From the NCBI GenBank assembly GCA_949152475.1, contig OX424562.1, positions 992,001 to 1,056,000 on the forward strand: a stretch of DNA of 64,000 bases, written 5' to 3'. How positions within the stretch are numbered: position 1 is the stretch's first letter; each line of letters starts with the position of its first letter. Under the pieces are notes generated by a model. It was not told the DNA's origin, did not search any database, and saw only the letters and a list, made by a program, of their open reading frames with translations. The DNA is from Terebella lapidaria (lineage: Eukaryota; Annelida; Polychaeta; Terebellida; Terebellidae). This document shows, piece by piece, positions 11,811-23,738 of this stretch. The position numbers and the translations under genes were made by a program.

Positions 11811-13320
11811 GTAATAGGCAGATCGATGATGCCATGGATCAGATGCGGTTGTCTCCCGCTCCGTAGAGCTTGTACGGTCCGGGATCCCGCAACTCGAGGT
11901 TGCGGAGCGCGGGCTCCTTCCTAAACGTTCCGGCGGCCACGAGGGTCACCTCCGAGCCTGAGTCTACGAGGAACCGGACCGGCTCCTGTCCGAAGGACAG
12001 GGGCAGGTACCAACAAGGGTCCCTCACCAGCGCGCAGGTAGGGCGATACCTTTCACACGCGCTGGGCTCATCTACGGAGTCCTCGCCATCCGCCTCAGCC
12101 GCGGAGGAGCTAGACTGATCTCCAAGGACTACTTCCAGAGAAGTCATATCTACTTGGGGTTCGTCCTGCTCATCAGCGGGTGGGGCGGCATCGTTTGCCA
12201 CCGAACAACTATCCCCGGACGCGGGGGTTGGACATGACCAGGGCCCCACCCAGCACGAGCCCAGTTCCTGCGGCGAAACTGCTCACGGGTTGCACTATAC
12301 ACGGTCGACCATCGAGGGGCATGCGGGGACGACGCGGCCTAGCCTCAATGATCATCTCACTCGTCGGTGGCACTACTACAGTGCGCGATGCCCGCATTTG
12401 GAATGAATGCATCGGGCCCGAGCGGAAGAGGAAGTGTGTGTCCTTTCCCATCCGGAATTCGCCAGCACTAAAGTTGGCGGTCACCCGGTGGACCCGTAGA
12501 AAATTCATCCCAATAATCCCGGCCGCTCCGATATCCGCCACGATCGCCTCTGTCCGATACACCTTGTCCCCAAGGGTAATAGGCAGATCGATGATGCCAT
12601 GGATCAGATGCGGTTGTCTCCCGCTCCGTAGAGCTTGTACGGTCCGGGATCCCGCAACTCGAGGTTGCGGAGCGCGGGCTCCTTCCTAAACGTTCCGGCG
12701 GCCACGAGGGTCACCTCCGAGCCTGAGTCTACGAGGAACCGGACCGGCTCCTGTCCGAAGGACAGGGGCAGGTACCAACAAGGGTCCCTCACCAGCGCGC
12801 AGGTAGGGCGATACCTTTCACACGCGCTGGGCTCATCTACGGAGTCCTCGCCATCCGCCTCAGCCGTGGAGGAGCTAGACTGATCTCCAAGGACTACTTC
12901 CGGAGAAGTCATATCTACTTGGGGTTCGTCCTGCTCATCAGCGGGTGGGGCGGCATCGTTTGCCACCGAACAACTATCCCCGGACGTAGTGTTGGTCGCC
13001 ACCACGTCCGGATCTAGTTTCCCTGCCGCGGGTTCCGGCTCTGCTGTCCCGGAGGACCAGACCGGAAGGAACTCCTCCGTTGCGGGCCAGGGAGGGCTCC
13101 CTGGTATCCACGCGACCGCAGGCGTTCCAACAACTCCGGACACTTCAGCCAAAAGTGTCCCCGCTTTCCGCAGAAGTAGCAGGGACGGTTCTGAGCTGGT
13201 CCGGAGGTGAACGCGCAACATTCTGCGGGTCCCGGAGCTTCGATCCCGGCGCAGTGCGCAATCATCTGCGCGGCGCCGAGGTCGTATTCCTCGATGTCGC
13301 ACTCGTCCGAGGACGAGCAC
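11477..13320 (-). pseudogene. Gypsy 1 retropepsin-like protease, duplicated and frameshifted
   Basis: The aspartic protease motif FLVDSGSEVTLVAAGTF is encoded twice, once in each duplication copy (frames 11839-12249 and 12604-13320). The second half of the fold (ADIGAAGIIGMNFLRVH) follows in a shifted frame in both copies (11477-11797 and 12209-12562), with the break just left of each LYGAGDNRI. In a working element the dimeric protease cuts the Gag-Pol polyprotein. Here neither copy reads through. The right-hand copy is preceded in frame by the Gag tail, so it is the one in the original position. Confidence 0.8.
11505..12986 (-). repeat. 717-bp tandem duplication of the protease region in gypsy 1
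   Basis: 11505-12221 and 12270-12986 are nearly identical (three differences noticed by eye), offset by 765 bp, with a 48-bp unrelated spacer at 12222-12269. Each copy carries the protease active-site segment and the same frameshift just after it. The shared frameshift shows that it existed before the duplication, unless a later conversion copied it. Confidence 0.9.
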
Positions 13321-15395
13321 GGCGCGGCGACTGGTGCCGCATGTGCGGGCGCCCCTGTAGAGGGTGCCGGCGCACTAACCCACTGCGGGGTAGGTTCCCT
13401 GGCGGGTTCCCGGATGACCGGGTCCTGCCACGGGGTTACCTGCGATGCCTTAACCGGAGGAGGAGTCGCCGCCTGCGCGGGTACAGCCGAGGCCGGAGCC
13501 AGGGCCGAAGGCAACTGTCTAGGGCGGACAGCCACCTCAAGCGCAAGCGCGGAGTCAATTGCCTCCTCCATCGATCGCTTTTCATGGGTGGCCAGCCCGT
13601 ACGCTAGGTGGTAAGGCTGGCCATCGATGAACTGATCGATCAGCATCGTCTCGAACCGTCTGGAGTCCATGTCCGGAAAAGCTCTCCGGCCGAGTATGCG
13701 TAGGTTGAACGCATAGTCTGTCACGGACTCAGTCGGTTGGCAGGTACGCGCCTTGAACTCGCGTTCAGACTGCCGCCGATTGGTCGTCGGTGTGAACAGC
13801 AGGCAAAGTTGACGAGCAACCTCGCCGAACGTCACTGTTCCCACCGGCAGACACGGCATCACGCGGAGAGCTTTTCCTTCCAAGCTCCCCGCGAGGACGT
13901 GTCCAGCTTCATGCTGGGACCATCCTTCGTACACGGCGGTACGCCATACCTAGAGCAAGTAGTCCTCCAAGTCGGCGTTATCCCCGTTGAACCGTTTCCG
14001 CCACGAAGAGTGGTCGGGCCCGTCATCACGTTTGTTACGCGCCCGACGTGCGGTCCCGGCTCCGGGGTCGTCCGTGTACAGCGGCAAGTTCCGCGAGCTG
14101 CCCGCGCCTGCGGCGGAGTCCGCCGGAGCAAACATCGACGCCGCGGACATAGGAGCAGGGAAGCTCACGTTTGCCGCCGGGGTCATTCCCGCCGGGGTCA
14201 TTCCCACTCTGGCTAGGTGCGGGCGGGGCTCCCATCGAACCTACTGGGTAGGCTCCAGAAGGGGCGGCAAAGCTTGGGGCCGAAGCCGCCTGTTCCGCGA
14301 GCTGCCCGCGCCTGCGGCGGAGTCTGCCGGAGCAAACATCGACGCCGCGGACATAGGAGCAGGGAAGCTCACGTTTGCCGCCGGGGTCATTCCCGCTAAA
14401 AACCCACTCTGGCTAGGTGCGGGCGGGGCTCCCATCGAACCTACTGGGTAGGCTCCAGAAGGGGCGGCAAAGCTTGGGGCCGAAGCCGCCTGTTGCCACT
14501 GCCCGTCCGACACACTGTACGTGCCAGGGTAAGTCGGCCACGCGGCTTGCGCTCCAACCGTCGGAACGGTCGACGCGGTCGCCAACGTGGTGCCTCCGAG
14601 CCGCGGAGCAGGCGTGGGTCCCATTGCGGGGGCCACTGGCGCCTGCGGACTCGGCAGGACTTGGGGAGGGGCTACTGGCCCAGACATCCCCGGACTAAGA
14701 ATAGCCGACGGGTCAACGCTCGGAGGCGGCTGATTCCGCTTGAACAGTACAAGCGCCTCGGATACCAGCCACCTCTCCCTCTCCGTCAAAGGCCCCGAGT
14801 TGCCTTGTGACAGCGGAGAGGGGGAGCGGTTCCGCCGGTCTGATCGTCCCTGATGGGGCGACCGGGCGCGGTCATAGCGCCCTAGAGGAGCCAGCTCACT
14901 CAGAGTGTGGGTGAGCTGGTCCATCCCGCCTGACGCGGACTGCCTGGATTCCCGGCCGGGAGCCATCGCAGGAGCTCTTCCGGCTGGAGGTGGCATCCAG
15001 AACTGCTGGTCCGCTTGCCCGGAGGTACTCGGGCCGGCTACCACTCGATCCCGGACATCCGGAGATGTCCCCTGAAAGAGCGTCGCCTGCCACGTCTGCC
15101 GTCCGGACTTAGGCGGGTGCGGGGTAGCGCCGTTGCCAGCTCCACCTCCCGCGCCTACCGGATCAGGGCCAGGCCCTGATAGCAATCCCTGTTGCTGCCC
15201 CTCAGGGCGCGACTCGTCGTCCGGAGACGGAGCCAGGGACGCTGGAGTCGACTCCGCGGACGGGGTCTTGTCCACGGAGGTCTCCGCACGTTCCTTCCTA
15301 CCGCCGGAGTCATCCGAAGAATTCTCACTGCGGCCGTCGCGTGACCGGATGGGGTCCGCGACGTTTCCACCCGTTTCCCCCCCCCTTGGGTTCAT
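13014..15395 (-). pseudogene. Gypsy 1 gag, interrupted
   Basis: The likely start is at 15395 (MNPRGGETGG). The N-terminal third is Pro/Ser/Gly-rich and low in complexity. The capsid-like core follows in 13014-13934 (LRVMPCLPVGTVTFGEVARQL, then QSEREFKARTCQPTESVTDY), and after it one CCHC zinc knuckle, CYFCGKRGHFWLKC. The frame is interrupted at 14241-14243 by a stop created at the junction of a 204-bp duplication, and again by an in-frame TAG near 13949 just before the capsid core. Gag would form the virus-like particle and bind the element RNA. A complete Gag cannot be made from this copy. Confidence 0.83.
14089..14495 (-). repeat. 204-bp tandem duplication in gypsy 1 gag
   Basis: 14089-14292 and 14293-14495 repeat the same block (starting TTCCGCGAGCTGCCC) with small differences in a short GCCGGGGTCATT sub-repeat. 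The junction shifts the minus-strand frame and produces the stop at 14241. Confidence 0.88.
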
Positions 15396-15532
15396 CAGCT
15401 TTATTTTTGGCCTTATCTCTTTCTTTCGTCATGGTTTACGAGTTGTCCTTGAGGAGCGGGCGATCCCCAGGGACGAAGGAGGCTACAATGCTGTGACGGT
15501 AGGCTGCGATGAAACACTGTCGGACTGATCCT

Positions 15533-15545
15533 GGTCACGGCACCA
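15533..15545 (-). promoter_or_regulatory. Primer binding site, tRNA-His type
   Basis: On the minus strand, one base after the 5' LTR, the sequence is TGGTGCCGTGACC. The first 12 bases are complementary to the 3' end of metazoan tRNA-His including CCA. This is where minus-strand DNA synthesis would start. Confidence 0.7.
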
Positions 15546-15546
15546 A

Positions 15547-16282
15547 TGTAAAGTTATTGACAACCGTCCGCTCTTCGGGATCCTCGAGGATAGTCCTCTC
15601 TCATCCGAGTCCTTGCGGACGCGCATCCGCTATTCCGGATCCCTGCGGTAGGGCCGCTCACCGGAGGTCGCTGCGGACACGGTAACTACTTCAGCATTAA
15701 CGGTAACCAGGTAACAGCCCACCCGACACTCCCAGGCCTACGGACACCGTTCAGAAACTGGTTCATCACCACGGTGTTAACTGGAGGGGCCTGGCGAGCC
15801 GCGGTCTGCCTCGGGGACGGAACCCCGTACAGTCCGACATGCTGGCCAGAGCCTCTGTCACACGTCCCGGGAAGGGAGAGAACTGGCGATCCACAGGGCG
15901 TACGCCCCCGAGTCAGCAACTTGTCTCTCCCAGCCCGGGCCTCCCCATGGAAATCGTCCCCAGGGCTCTAGGAGCCCTCTACTCAGACCCAGGGAACACA
16001 AAGCTCATGGCGAGCCTCGTGTGCGTGCTAGTCTCGATCTCTCGGACAATCTCCTCGATCGAGTCGCTTCCAGTGTATATATAATACACCACAAGCTGTA
16101 GGGCGAACGCGAGGTCTAATCGATCCATTGTTATAGTTTACTGGAGCGTAAATTACAATGCGTCGCCGTGGCAACGCACGCTCGAACGGAGCGTGTCAAA
16201 ACAAGGCCAAGTACGAAAAGGCCACATAAATGGCATTTATGTTTACAATCACCTGCCGCGTGCTTAGGGCAAAATCGCCACA
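15547..16282 (-). repeat. 5' LTR of gypsy element 1
   Basis: 736 bp, pairs with 4609-5344; see that entry. It carries the promoter for the minus-strand transcript in this class of element; no particular promoter motif was assigned. Confidence 0.93.
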
Positions 16283-17040
16283 TATAGTTCTTGAACGAGA
16301 ACGTATTGCTTAAATAATATGACGTATGTATTCATCAGAATCTCTTCAAATCTACACACTCTTTATGATATTATATTGTATAAAAATCAGTTGAACACTG
16401 ACAGAAGGGGTCAAAACGCTGCAGTCCCTGTATTGATTTTCTGCTTGGCAGGGGGTGAGAGGGTGCACAATGCTATGCGGAAATATTTTTTCTAGCGGAT
16501 TTGTCCCGTTCGATGCAGTTTGACGAAAATTTCACCCCAAAACGTTGTTTCCGTGTCGAGTACTATATGTAGGCCTATATATGTGAATATAGGGGCTAAG
16601 TGTACAAGTTTAATTTATTTAGCATATTGAATTTATATCGACGAGCTACCGTGCATAATTTTTATTTGCTTTGTGGGGGTCGGAGAGCAGCTGTAGTAAC
16701 TTCAAATTGATATTGGCCTTGAAGTTTTTTTTTCATTTTGGGTCTGGAAATACACAGAATTAGTCCACAGAATTAACCACAGAATAGTGGGAACCCTGTT
16801 AATATAAATGGGGTATGTCATGATTAGAAACCTCAAATAAATTTCCCATACCCAACACTGGGATCAAGCTACACATTGCTAAGAGGCGACACATGTCTTT
16901 TACTTTATTTCTTGACACTTACTTTCTATACAATGCTTCATCTTTCATTCACCCCCACTTCAAACCCTCATTTACCCCATTCCGAGTTTTTTCAGACGTT
17001 TTGATTATAATCGAGCGATATTTGTGTTTATCCAATTTAT
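16283..17040. other. No gene seen
   Basis: AT-rich flank of the gypsy insertion with no supported feature apart from the TATA target duplication at its first four bases. Confidence 0.4.
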
Positions 17041-18985
17041 CTTATCTGACGACGATGACGACGACGACGACGACGGACGCAACGCCACGGCAATAGGTTA
17101 TTGAACCTAAAAATAGACCAAGGGCCATGAGAGGTTACCGGACAATTTTAGTTTTAACCATTGCAGGTATGACCTTGAAATTCACCAGTCAATATCATCC
17201 TAGTAAAATTCAGGCTCACCAAAAGAGTCACCATTATATGATGTTTATGGGCTCATAATACAATACATAAGCTCAACCATTTTGTGTAGCGGTTGATACA
17301 CATTTATGCCAGGTATGACCTTAAGATTTAGCCTTCAGTGGCATCTGAAGGTCAAGTTCAAGTTCCAAAATGATGTAAAAATTAAAACTTCCCATATGCC
17401 TATAGGGCGATTTTGCCTAAATTTCGAGACAGGCATTTCGGATGCTTTTGTACATGATATTCAGGCCACTTCGCATCTGGAGCATGCGTCGTCTTGGCGA
17501 CGGTTAATCTTCATTGACCAGCTCTACTATTACATGCCTGTAACGTCACACCCTCGTGATCGTGAGCTGGCAGTATAAATACTTTCAACCCGTCCAGGTT
17601 CCGAGAGTCGTCTCTGAGAATTCTGGAGGTGAACACGACGGTGCAGCTTGACATGGTCTGCCATCACCTCCGTTCTGAGTTGAGAGCCCGCAGGGCCCAC
17701 AGGGCACCGGGGACAATTCAAATGAGGGACCCGGGAGGGGGTAGCTTTGATCCCGTGTTCACCTGCCTGGATTGGCAACTTCTGGCCCCGGGAGGTACGT
17801 ACAGACTCTGACAATCTTTCGGGCTGTCCAGGGTTCTATCTCCGCGGTTGGCCGTCCACAAGGCCGGCCAGCAACACGTCCACGTGCTCGTGCATTGAGA
17901 GCTGCTACCATGGCTCTTGGTCTCGACACACCGGTCTACATGACGGAGATGTTAATACGGAGGTCACTAATACCGTGCCACTCGGCAGGGCACATGCACT
18001 CTGGAGAGACGACGCCGGTAAACGTAACACAAACCTAAGCTTTTTTTTGGCAAATGTTGTAGACTCAGAGGCTAATTCACACGTATCACGCCAGACGTGA
18101 GATTGAGCATTCACGATCATCAGAGGTCAAATTCAAATGACACCATCAAATATGCCATATATGACTTCCTATACGCTCATAATACAAACATGAGCTATAT
18201 CTTCAAGCATTTTCTCTGTATAGGCCAACTTACACATTTCCGATCAGACATGATCCTGAGATTCAGCTTTCAAGGTCATTTGAGGTAAAGTTCAGTGTCA
18301 TCAAAAGATGCACCATATATGACTTCCTATCTGTTTATAATACAAACGTAAGCTCTGTGAACAACTGTTTTGTCCCAGAGGCCAATTTGTGCATATCATG
18401 CTTTCATGTGCGTTTCCGATCCGACCTACATGTCAGGCAATTTGAGGCTCTCCATCCTTATATGCAACATAAAGAAACAATAATGAGAACGTTATAAAGA
18501 AAAGAAAAGACTCGAAACAGACTAGATAGTATTTGAGAAAAACAAAAATGTCAAAATTATGCATTTTCCAATAAAAAACGGCCGTTTGGACATTTCAAGA
18601 TCGTTTGAGGTCAAATCCAAGGTCAGATTTTGAGATCATTGAAGGTCAAATCCAAGGTCACCATGACCCGTCGAAAAAATCAAAGTGATCACCACGTGCT
18701 GATCGCCCTTTTCAAGGGGCAGACCGCCAATTCAAAGCAACGAAACTTATATACATCACAAAGGTATATAAGGGGGATTTTTTGAAATGAAAATCTCATA
18801 TCTGCATGATGAGGTTTCGAGAAAATAGCCGCCAAAAAATTTTTTTTGGGTAAAAAATGCCCGCATTTTTGAAGAAATGCGAAAATAGAAAAAATGAAAA
18901 ATACTTTCCGCTGGAAATAAAACTTCAAAGGTAACAATGTAGACGGACGCCGACGACGGACGACGAACGCAACGCCACGTCAGTA
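17041..18985. repeat. AGGTCA-rich ~175-bp repeats and two palindromic-element ends
   Basis: Two copies of a conserved end occur here, at about 17050-17105 and 18935-18985 (GACGACGGACG...AACGCCACG followed by TAGGTTATTGAACC or TAGATTATCGAACC). They are inverted relative to the ends at 23739 and 26568. Between them, at about 17170-17420 and 18110-18440, lie diverged units that share CATATATGACTTCCTAT, CTCATAATACAAACATGAGCT and AAGGTCA half-sites. A GC-rich block at 17460-18030 interrupts them. Related units recur at 22625-22900. Confidence 0.6.
17574..17581 (+). promoter_or_regulatory. Possible TATA promoter in a GC-rich block
   Basis: TATAAATA, preceded 30 bases upstream by TAACGTCAC (CRE-like) and followed by a GC-rich block with short plus-strand frames (60 codons at 17629-17811; 117 codons at 17747-18100). 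The encoded peptides are not recognised. The block differs in composition from the AT-rich repeats around it, so it may be an inserted promoter-bearing unit. Confidence 0.3.
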
Positions 18986-20752
18986 GATTATCGAACCATA
19001 AACTGGTAACCTAAAATTTTTGCTATCAATATTTTCTGCTGAATTGATCATTATATATATGACAAATATCCATTTGTTGAAATGTTTTATTGACTTGATC
19101 AATTTGTTAGACCCTTGCGACAATTTTAACACTGTAACAACTTTTAGCACAAAAAAATTCACCACATTAACCTATTTTTAAAACTAACTGACATTGATTT
19201 CCTATAAAATCTATTAGAAATCCACAAAATGTAATGTTTCATTGTCGAATGCATGTATACTTGAGTTGGACTTTGATGGGTATACACCCACAAGTGACAT
19301 AGTGTCGTGTTGTATAACGACTTATCTATACATGTCATTCATCGGACACCTACGGAAGCGCAGTGCTGCCGCATGATAGGAAAAACTAGTCGTTTTAAGA
19401 TTGAGTATCGAGCACGATCCACGCAATTTCAATGGTTTCATACCACGTGCAATGATGGTTCATATCTCGGCCGTTTCATAACAAACTTACATGAAATTTG
19501 AAATATATATTCTGTATATATCTATGAAGCTGACTTGAATAAGAGATTGAAGATTTCATTGATAACTTAGTATATAAGTGGAGTTGAATGTTGCTCGAAC
19601 AAATGTAACTTACGCTGCGTACACGAAGCATTACATGGTGTAGTTTCTTAACTGCAGCGAGTGCACATATCCGTGATCAAAAACCTACCCTTAAATTTTA
19701 AGTATCCCATCGATGATCATGTCAAATTGATACGCAAATGTGTATATCTATTGCAATCCCGCAAAAATGTCTTGTGCCGCTGATCAGTGAAGCGCTAAGT
19801 ACAGATTAGCGGATTATTCGTATGGCAAATACCGTCAATGCTCAGCTGTCGAGAACGTTGTACTCAGGAGTGAGATGTTGTTGTGATTTGGGTTCTATAC
19901 TGCACTTAGAAAATATTAGAGTCGCTGAATTCTTGATGTTGTTTGCGGTTGAGTTTACAATGCCAACGGATATAGACGTCATTATTACGATTGACAATCA
20001 ATTGCTTTCGCCCAGTGTATTTTCAATGCGGATGGTACATAACATGCTATTTTCACCATCAAACTCCCATCAAGGTAAATCCCAAAACAGACAGTAGGTT
20101 ATTGTTCTATGATAGGTAAACTAACCATCTAGTCAAGAAACTGTACCCTAAAACGCTGTCAGTTTTCTATGTAAGTTACATTTGATTGGCGGTGCATAAC
20201 GTTCAGGGTCTCTATGAATATCGACTGGGTCTTCAATATGGCCATTGGACAAGCATTGTAGTCGTGGATAGAACCTACACAACAATTTTCAGCGCAATCC
20301 ATCACCAAACTGCAGAGTTATAGGCCAAACAAAACATACCAGAATTCTGCTGATAAGGCATGGATCCTGACTGATAAGCATCCTTAATTTGATAACATGA
20401 GTCGTTTTAGCGATACTTTATCCGGTTAGGTCGACGTTTCTATTTCGCTAAATCGACTTATCATCCCGTTGAAACGACTTATTTATTATCTCATTAAAAC
20501 GTCTTCATTTTTTTCTCATGTGGCAGCATTGCGCTTCAGTATTAACCAATCACCATTGATAACAATTGTAGGCCGATTTGGCCTCAATTGTATGGGTGAC
20601 CGTCTAAGCTCTTCAGTGCATTGTTGATTCAATTGATTCATTTTGTCACTATGTGTTTTGATTGAAACTATTTTTTCTGCCTGTATTTGTTTGTATGTCT
20701 TGATTACATGGACATTGTGAGACATTTGTGACATGAGTCGTGCTGATGAGCC
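18986..20752. other. Intergenic upstream of the transporter gene
   Basis: No gene recognised. Near 20400-20510 short degenerate repeats built on AAACGACTTAT / GTCGTTTTAGCG occur. Nothing else is supported. Confidence 0.4.
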
Positions 20753-22596
20753 ATGGATTCCGATACAAATATGAAATATACTAACAAATACTCGGGCCAA
20801 GGAACTGTGGATGGACCGTGTGGCTGGCTTATCACACTTGCATCAGTGTGTGCCCAGACTATAATATGTGGATTAATATTTTCCTCCGGTGTATTTTACG
20901 AAATATTCCGCGATATCTTTGACAGCAGTAGCAGCAAACTCTCCTTGGTCTGCAGTATATCAGCAGCATGTAGCTACGGCTTGGGTGAGTTTCACACTTG
21001 TTGATTCAAAACAATTTCCGAGTCGTGTGGTCAGCTGTCGAGATCGAGCGAATACAAACACACGACTGCTACAAGTAAAATTAAATAGCGACAATTCAGT
21101 AGTTTCAAGCAGTACACCGATCGAGTGGTTCGTGTTGCTCACATATTCTTGATACTGATGGTTTATTTCGACAGGGCCTCTGGCCGGAGTGTTAATTTCC
21201 CGGTACGGTCACCGACCTGTAGCAATTATAGGAGGGTGTATTGCTGGCTGTGGGGTGACCCTGAGCGCTTTCAGTACGGAGATGTACCACCTTGTCATGA
21301 CATTCGGCATACTCTCTGGTTGGTAATCACATACAATAAATACGTTGAGAGACAGACTGATATCTTTTCCAGTTTGAAATGAGACATTCATACACATCCC
21401 GTAAAAGGGTGTGTATTCATACACATGCCGCAAAATATGTATATTTCAAAGATAGGATGCTTTCCAAAACTTTACTGATACTTTCTTCCATATCATTACG
21501 TGTACACTGTGATACATCCGTTCTACAGGTGTCGGTTTGGGCATCAGTTATATCGCAGTGTGGACCATTGTTCCAGTGTATTTCGTGCGCTTCCGAGGTC
21601 TTGCAACAGCCATAGCCACATCTGGCATAAGCATCGGGGCATTTGTCTATCCTCTGATGATCCGGGCCTTGGTCAGAGAATATGGACAGAAGGGCAGTCT
21701 GCTAATCACGGGAGCTCTGACTTTCAATATCTGCGTATGTGGGGCTTTGATGAGACCGCTGGCTATCAGAGAGACTTCAATAGCTGATCCTGAACCTCCA
21801 AACGACAACAAATACAAAACAAATCCTGAAGACATTGATACGGTGGATTACAGGTCGACAACTCACAAAAATATACCCAAACCTCTTCTGTTCCTGAACA
21901 TGCACCTCTGTTGTAACTTGTTCGTTATCGCACTGTGTATTCATTCTTGCATTGGTTGGTTTGGCATAGGAATAGTCTATGTTCATACAGCGGCATACGC
22001 TGAAGAAGTCCTGGATATCACAAAAGACCAAGCAGCTAGTCTGATCTCAGTGATGGGAGTCGCCGGCATAATCGGCAGGCCTGTATTCGGATTGCTTGTC
22101 AAGGTGCCACATATTAATTCACTGTTAATGTTCTGTATTATGCATGTGCTCGCAGGCTTGGCAATGCTATGCATGTTGTGGACGGGGTCATATTCAGGGT
22201 TGGCTGCAATGTCGGCCCTGTTTGGGTTTGCCACTGCCTCTACGTCTCCATCATTAGCGACCATGATTCCAGAATATGTTGATCAGACTCTTGTACCGAA
22301 TGTCTTTGGTCTCTACATCGGTTCGTGCGCAGTCAGCACATTGATTGGGCCGACCCTAGCAGGTTCGTACGACCCTAGCAGGTTCGTCTGTTGCATTCCT
22401 GTCAATATGATTGTCGCTGGTCAGGTTTTCATGCAACTGAACCCTTCTGTTTTCCACAGGTTACGTGTACGACTGTTCTGGCACATACACAGGTTCGCTC
22501 TACATGGCGGGCTCCACACTGGCTGTTTCTGGCATCATTATCCTTCTTCCATACATTCAAGAGAGGAATAAGAGCTGTAGGGTAGCTAGACATTGA
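20753..22596 (+). CDS. Monocarboxylate-transporter-like MFS protein (SLC16 family), four exons
   Basis: Exons 20753-20984, 21175-21318, 21529-22362 and 22460-22596 join at GT/AG introns (donors GTGAGT, GTTGGT, GTTCGT; acceptors ACAG) with every codon split after its first base. The product is 448 residues. The ATG sits in a good context (GCCATGG). Family signs are DGPCGW before TM1 (residue ~20), SRYGHRPV after TM2 (~86-93), YFVRFRGLATAIATSG in the TM5 region, a hydrophilic loop between TM6 and TM7, and a second half ending in IPEYVDQTLVPNVFGLY. Length and about 12 hydrophobic segments fit SLC16-type carriers, which move monocarboxylates or related solutes with protons across membranes. The substrate cannot be inferred. 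A 19-bp duplication covers the donor of exon 3. Confidence 0.85.
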
Positions 22597-22608
22597 ATGT
22601 GCATGTAG

Positions 22609-22614
22609 AATAAA
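22609..22614 (+). terminator. Poly(A) signal of the transporter gene
   Basis: AATAAA 13 bases after the stop codon (TGA at 22594-22596), implying a very short 3' untranslated region. Confidence 0.6.
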
Positions 22615-22624
22615 CACATTCTAA

Positions 22625-23390
22625 ACTGAGATGTTACACGCATGACTTCCTAGATGCTCAAAATACAAACATGAGCTCTATCTACAAGCATTTTGAGCCA
22701 AGTATCATACACTGAACTTAATACTACTCGTCCACTGAATGAATGCCATTTAATCCGTCTGTCACCTTTTTAATCGTTATTGAAAATAGAGGAAGGCGCA
22801 GTATATGATACTTGGACTGCATTTTGTGTGTAGAGGCCAATTTACACGTTTCAGGTCACCATGACCTTTAGAGTTAGTTTCTAGGTGTCAATATGACAGA
22901 CGTGATGATTTTGATTTTCCTATTATTCTGTCTTGAGCAGTAATATCCCAGCATCACCAGCAAACGGTGTTTACGTTTAATCCGTTATGCTAGAGCAGGC
23001 TCATCTTACAAGGGATTCATGAGCAGAGCACAGGTTCTGACTTCAAAACTACTCAAACAGGGATACGTAATGCCTATATACATGTAATTTTATGGTCGTC
23101 ACTATGATCTGGTCGAAGGTTACGCCAAGCCTGTGACACATACGATGGAAGGTATCGTCTCATCCTTAAAGTCCGGTGCATGTATTTCCGTCTCAAAATT
23201 GTGTGGATATTGTAGCAGGTGTTACAAGCGGGGCAGGAGATGCATGTACACTCTTCCGGAGCACCTGATCGCACACTCAGCTGGCCAGGTTATGTGATGT
23301 TCATATTGCTTTGACTTCGATACTTCAATATCACTCGGATGTTACCACTAACACTGATTTTGTAAAACTCATCTCGGGATTCGGTCTTGG
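22625..23390. repeat. Diverged AGGTCA-type repeat, otherwise intergenic
   Basis: 22625-22900 repeats phrases from 18110-18440 (ATGACTTCCTAGATGCTC, AATACAAACATGAGCTCTAT, AGGCCAATTTACACGTTTC, AGGTCACCATGACCTTT). The remainder to 23390 holds no recognised gene; 23220-23280 faintly resembles the 3' end of the Penelope-like element. Confidence 0.45.
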
Positions 23391-23393
23391 AAT

Positions 23394-23690
23394 ATGAATT
23401 TGTTTGAGTTTGTCAGTATCCATACCTACTTTTCGTACTTATTTATAGGCCCCCAACTTTTACCCTCAAGCTTATTGGGTCTTTCAGCAGATATCTTGGA
23501 GTCTTCATTTTACTATACCAATGCTGAATTATGGAATAGTATACCCCATAAAGTCAAATCTTTATCAAGTAGATCGAGTTCTGTTTTCGAACTGGTTTAT
23601 TTTGAAATATACATTCATTGGACACCAATCCTTTCCAAACACCTATATCTAGTAATTCTGTGTTTATACACCTGTTAGTTATCCTTATCT
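23394..23690 (+). pseudogene. 3' fragment of a LINE reverse transcriptase
   Basis: The frame contains SSFYYTNAELWNSIPHKVKSL and ends shortly after in IYIHWT. This resembles the C-terminal block of many LINE RTs, in which an aromatic-rich LWNSLP motif precedes the stop. No catalytic domain is present, so this is a short 5'-truncated relic. The call rests on one motif. Confidence 0.45.
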
Positions 23691-23738
23691 ATCCATATGT
23701 AAATTTGTATTCTGTAATGTATTACTATTTATCTTTTT

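Larger units (their letters stand above)
4609..16282 (-). mobile_element. Ty3/gypsy LTR retrotransposon, complete but inactivated
   Basis: An 11.7-kb element bounded by 736-bp direct repeats that begin TGTAAAG and end GCCACA on the plus strand, flanked on both sides by TATA (4605-4608 and 16283-16286), the target duplication. Gene order on the minus strand is gag, protease, RT, RNase H, integrase, which is the Ty3/gypsy order. About 15 differences between the LTRs were counted by eye (~2%), so it is not a recent insertion. Several defects occur: a TAG in gag, frameshifts in the protease, before RT and in RNase H, a 717-bp duplication, a 204-bp duplication, and N for D in the RT active site. 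The element is unusually rich in the words CGGAC and TCCGG compared with the AT-rich surroundings. Confidence 0.93.

Noticed and set aside
17820..18030. Histone H2A pseudogene
   Set aside because: A short TPVYM stretch and an AVGR stretch resemble H2A, but their spacing and all other residues do not fit.
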